Shown: one piece after another, positions 5,971-6,889 of the stretch
Layout: each line of letters opens with the position of its first letter
How positions within the stretch are numbered: position 1 is the stretch's first letter
NCBI GenBank assembly: GCA_007123455.1
Contig: SKKZ01000055.1
Span: 1 to 6,889 of the forward strand
Direction of reading: 5' to 3'
Length of the DNA stretch: 6,889 nt
Origin: Coriobacteriia bacterium
Lineage (GTDB): Bacteria > Actinomycetota > Coriobacteriia > Anaerosomatales > SLCP01
Made by a program: the position numbers and the translations under genes
Notes under the pieces: generated by a model
Seen by the model: only the letters and a program-made list of their open reading frames with translations
The model's database searches: none
Told to the model about the DNA's origin: nothing

Positions 5971-6375
5971 GTGGAACAGAAGACGTACATCATGATCAAG
6001 CCGGATGCCGTTGCGCGTGGACTGGTCGCTCCGATCATCGCGCGCTTCGAAGCATGTGGCCTCAAGATCGAGCGAATGGAACTCGGCTTCGTCACGCGAG
6101 AGCAGGCCGAGGCGAACTACGCCGAGCATGAGGGCAAACCGTTCTACGCCGGACTCGTCGCCTATATCACTTCGGGGCCTGTGGTGAAGATGGTTCTGTC
6201 CGGTCCGGAGGCCGTACTGGTCTGCCGCAAACTGATGGGCGCAACGAACCCGCGTGACGCGGCACCCGGAACCATTCGTGGTGACTTCGGGCTGACCCTG
6301 GACGCGAACATCATCCATGGTTCCGATTCACCTGAATCGGCTGTCCGGGAGATCGACATCTTCTTCGGCGCCTAG
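5971..6375 (+). CDS. ndk: Nucleoside diphosphate kinase
   Basis: Cytoplasmic enzyme that transfers the gamma phosphate from ATP to other nucleoside diphosphates through a phosphohistidine, balancing NTP and dNTP pools. It has 134 residues, the standard short bacterial length. Landmarks: TYIMIKPDAVARGL (5-18), HEGKPFY (53-59), GPVVKMVL (69-76), RKLMGATNPRDAAPGTIRGD (86-105), and NIIHGSDSPESAVREIDIFF (113-132) with catalytic His116. All the catalytic and nucleotide-binding segments I can place are intact. The GTG at 5971 is chosen over an in-frame ATG at 5932 because it has a good ribosome site and gives the family N-terminus. It lies 72 nt after the TPR gene in the same direction. No promoter with a fitting -10 was found in that gap (TTGACC at 5936-5941 has no -10 at a suitable distance), so readthrough from the upstream operon is possible. 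Confidence 0.97.
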   Translation: MEQKTYIMIKPDAVARGLVAPIIARFEACGLKIERMELGFVTREQAEANYAEHEGKPFYAGLVAYITSGPVVKMVLSGPEAVLVCRKLMGATNPRDAAPGTIRGDFGLTLDANIIHGSDSPESAVREIDIFFGA

Positions 6376-6441
6376 TGCCGTGCACCGCGATACGATGTCA
6401 TGGGCCGCGCAGACGCTGATGCCGGCCTTCGGTGTCGGTCG

Positions 6442-6468
6442 CTGACTCATAGCAGGATTGTGTGTAAT
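6442..6468 (+). promoter_or_regulatory. Possible promoter of rnfC
   Basis: CTGACT (6442-6447, 4 of 6 matches to TTGACA) and TGTAAT (6463-6468, 5 of 6 matches to TATAAT) occur in the 147-nt gap between ndk and rnfC. The spacer is only 15 bp, so this is tentative. A start near 6475 would leave a leader of about 48 nt. The rest of the gap holds only a weak, G-U-rich hairpin (about 6415-6439) without a T run. Confidence 0.3.
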
Positions 6469-6522
6469 CTGGTCGAATCTGGCTTTCATCGCCTGATGTG
6501 ACCGATGAGGGGACAAAGCGTA

Positions 6523-6889
6523 GTGCCCACTCGCGTCTTCAAGGGCGGGATACACCCCGCCGACCAAAAGGACGCCACGAAGGGTCAATCCATACAGCGT
6601 GCGCCGGTACCGGAGACTCTCACGGTCCCGCTCTCGCAGCACCTCGGCGCGCCATGTCTTCCGAGCGTTGCGAAAGGCGACCGGGTCACGCGTGGCCAGG
6701 TCATCGGCGACGTGGATGCGATGGTGAGCGCTCCGATCCATGCGCCGGTCGATGGCGAGGTCACGAGCGTGGGGCCGGTGCTCCTCGCATCCGGAGCGCG
6801 CGTGTCCGCGATCTCGATCACTCCCGATGAGGCACAGGATTTCGAGCGGTTCGAGCAGGTCGACCGCGGTGGACAGATACAGGATGTAG
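6523..6889 (+). CDS. rnfC: Rnf electron transport complex subunit C, partial (N-terminus; continues past right edge)
   Basis: RnfC is the peripheral, flavin- and iron-sulfur-containing subunit of the Rnf complex, which couples electron transfer between reduced ferredoxin and NAD+ to ion pumping across the membrane. I translated 122 codons from the GTG at 6523; the frame is open to the window edge, and the full family is about 440 residues. The N-terminus FKGGIHPADQKDATKGQSI (6-24) and VPLSQHLGAP (35-44) are the family hallmarks. They are followed by a biotinyl/lipoyl-like sandwich segment: KGDRVTRGQVIG (51-62), then VSAPIHAPVDGEV (68-80). The NADH/FMN-binding and 4Fe-4S parts lie beyond the edge. 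The start has GAGGGGA at 6507-6513, 9 nt upstream. It is co-oriented with ndk, 147 nt away, and probably heads a separate rnf operon, which the window cannot show. A PduS-like relative is possible but fits the N-terminal motif less well. Confidence 0.88.
   Translation, partial: MPTRVFKGGIHPADQKDATKGQSIQRAPVPETLTVPLSQHLGAPCLPSVAKGDRVTRGQVIGDVDAMVSAPIHAPVDGEVTSVGPVLLASGARVSAISITPDEAQDFERFEQVDRGGQIQDV

Noticed and set aside
6415..6439. Hairpin after ndk considered as a terminator
   Set aside because: The stem depends on several G-U pairs and has no T run after it.
6395..6445. 16-codon open frame in the ndk-rnfC gap
   Set aside because: It has no ribosome site and no supporting context.

Overview
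The window looks like core-genome DNA from a high-GC bacterium, most likely an anaerobic, actinobacterium-like lineage such as Coriobacteriia. This placement is an inference. It rests on the GC-rich sequence, frequent GTG starts, an EF-G2-type GTPase with a GHGGSGKT P-loop, and the start of an Rnf-complex gene (rnfC). No mobile element, CRISPR array, phage gene or toxin-antitoxin pair was seen.

Left part, bottom strand (1-1382): a two-gene lipid operon. A diacylglycerol-kinase-family gene (480-1382) is followed after only 3 nt by plsY, which runs off the left edge. Together they would feed lysophosphatidate and phosphatidate into phospholipid synthesis. On the top strand, divergent from this pair, lies a tRNA-Arg(CCG) gene (1467-1542) with its own hairpin terminator. 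The long open frame of the kinase continues back through the antisense of this tRNA. That extension is an artefact, and a Shine-Dalgarno sequence places the true GTG start at 1382.

Centre, bottom strand (1642-3708): a complete EF-G-like translational GTPase of the EF-G2 (FusA2) type. Tyr replaces the usual switch II His. A 14-bp perfect inverted repeat separates its 3' end from the tRNA terminator.

Right part, top strand (3899-6889): a run of co-oriented genes. An extended -10 promoter precedes a cyclophilin-type peptidyl-prolyl isomerase lipoprotein. Eleven nt later comes a TPR protein with one membrane helix and an uncharacterised outer domain. After 72 nt comes ndk (nucleoside diphosphate kinase), and after a further 147 nt rnfC begins and runs off the right edge. 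The isomerase and TPR genes look like one operon acting at the cell envelope; ndk may be cotranscribed; rnfC probably starts a separate Rnf operon.

Two genes (plsY at the left edge, rnfC at the right edge) are partial because the window cuts them. No clearly new multi-gene system is present. The most open question is the role of the TPR membrane protein paired with the secreted isomerase.
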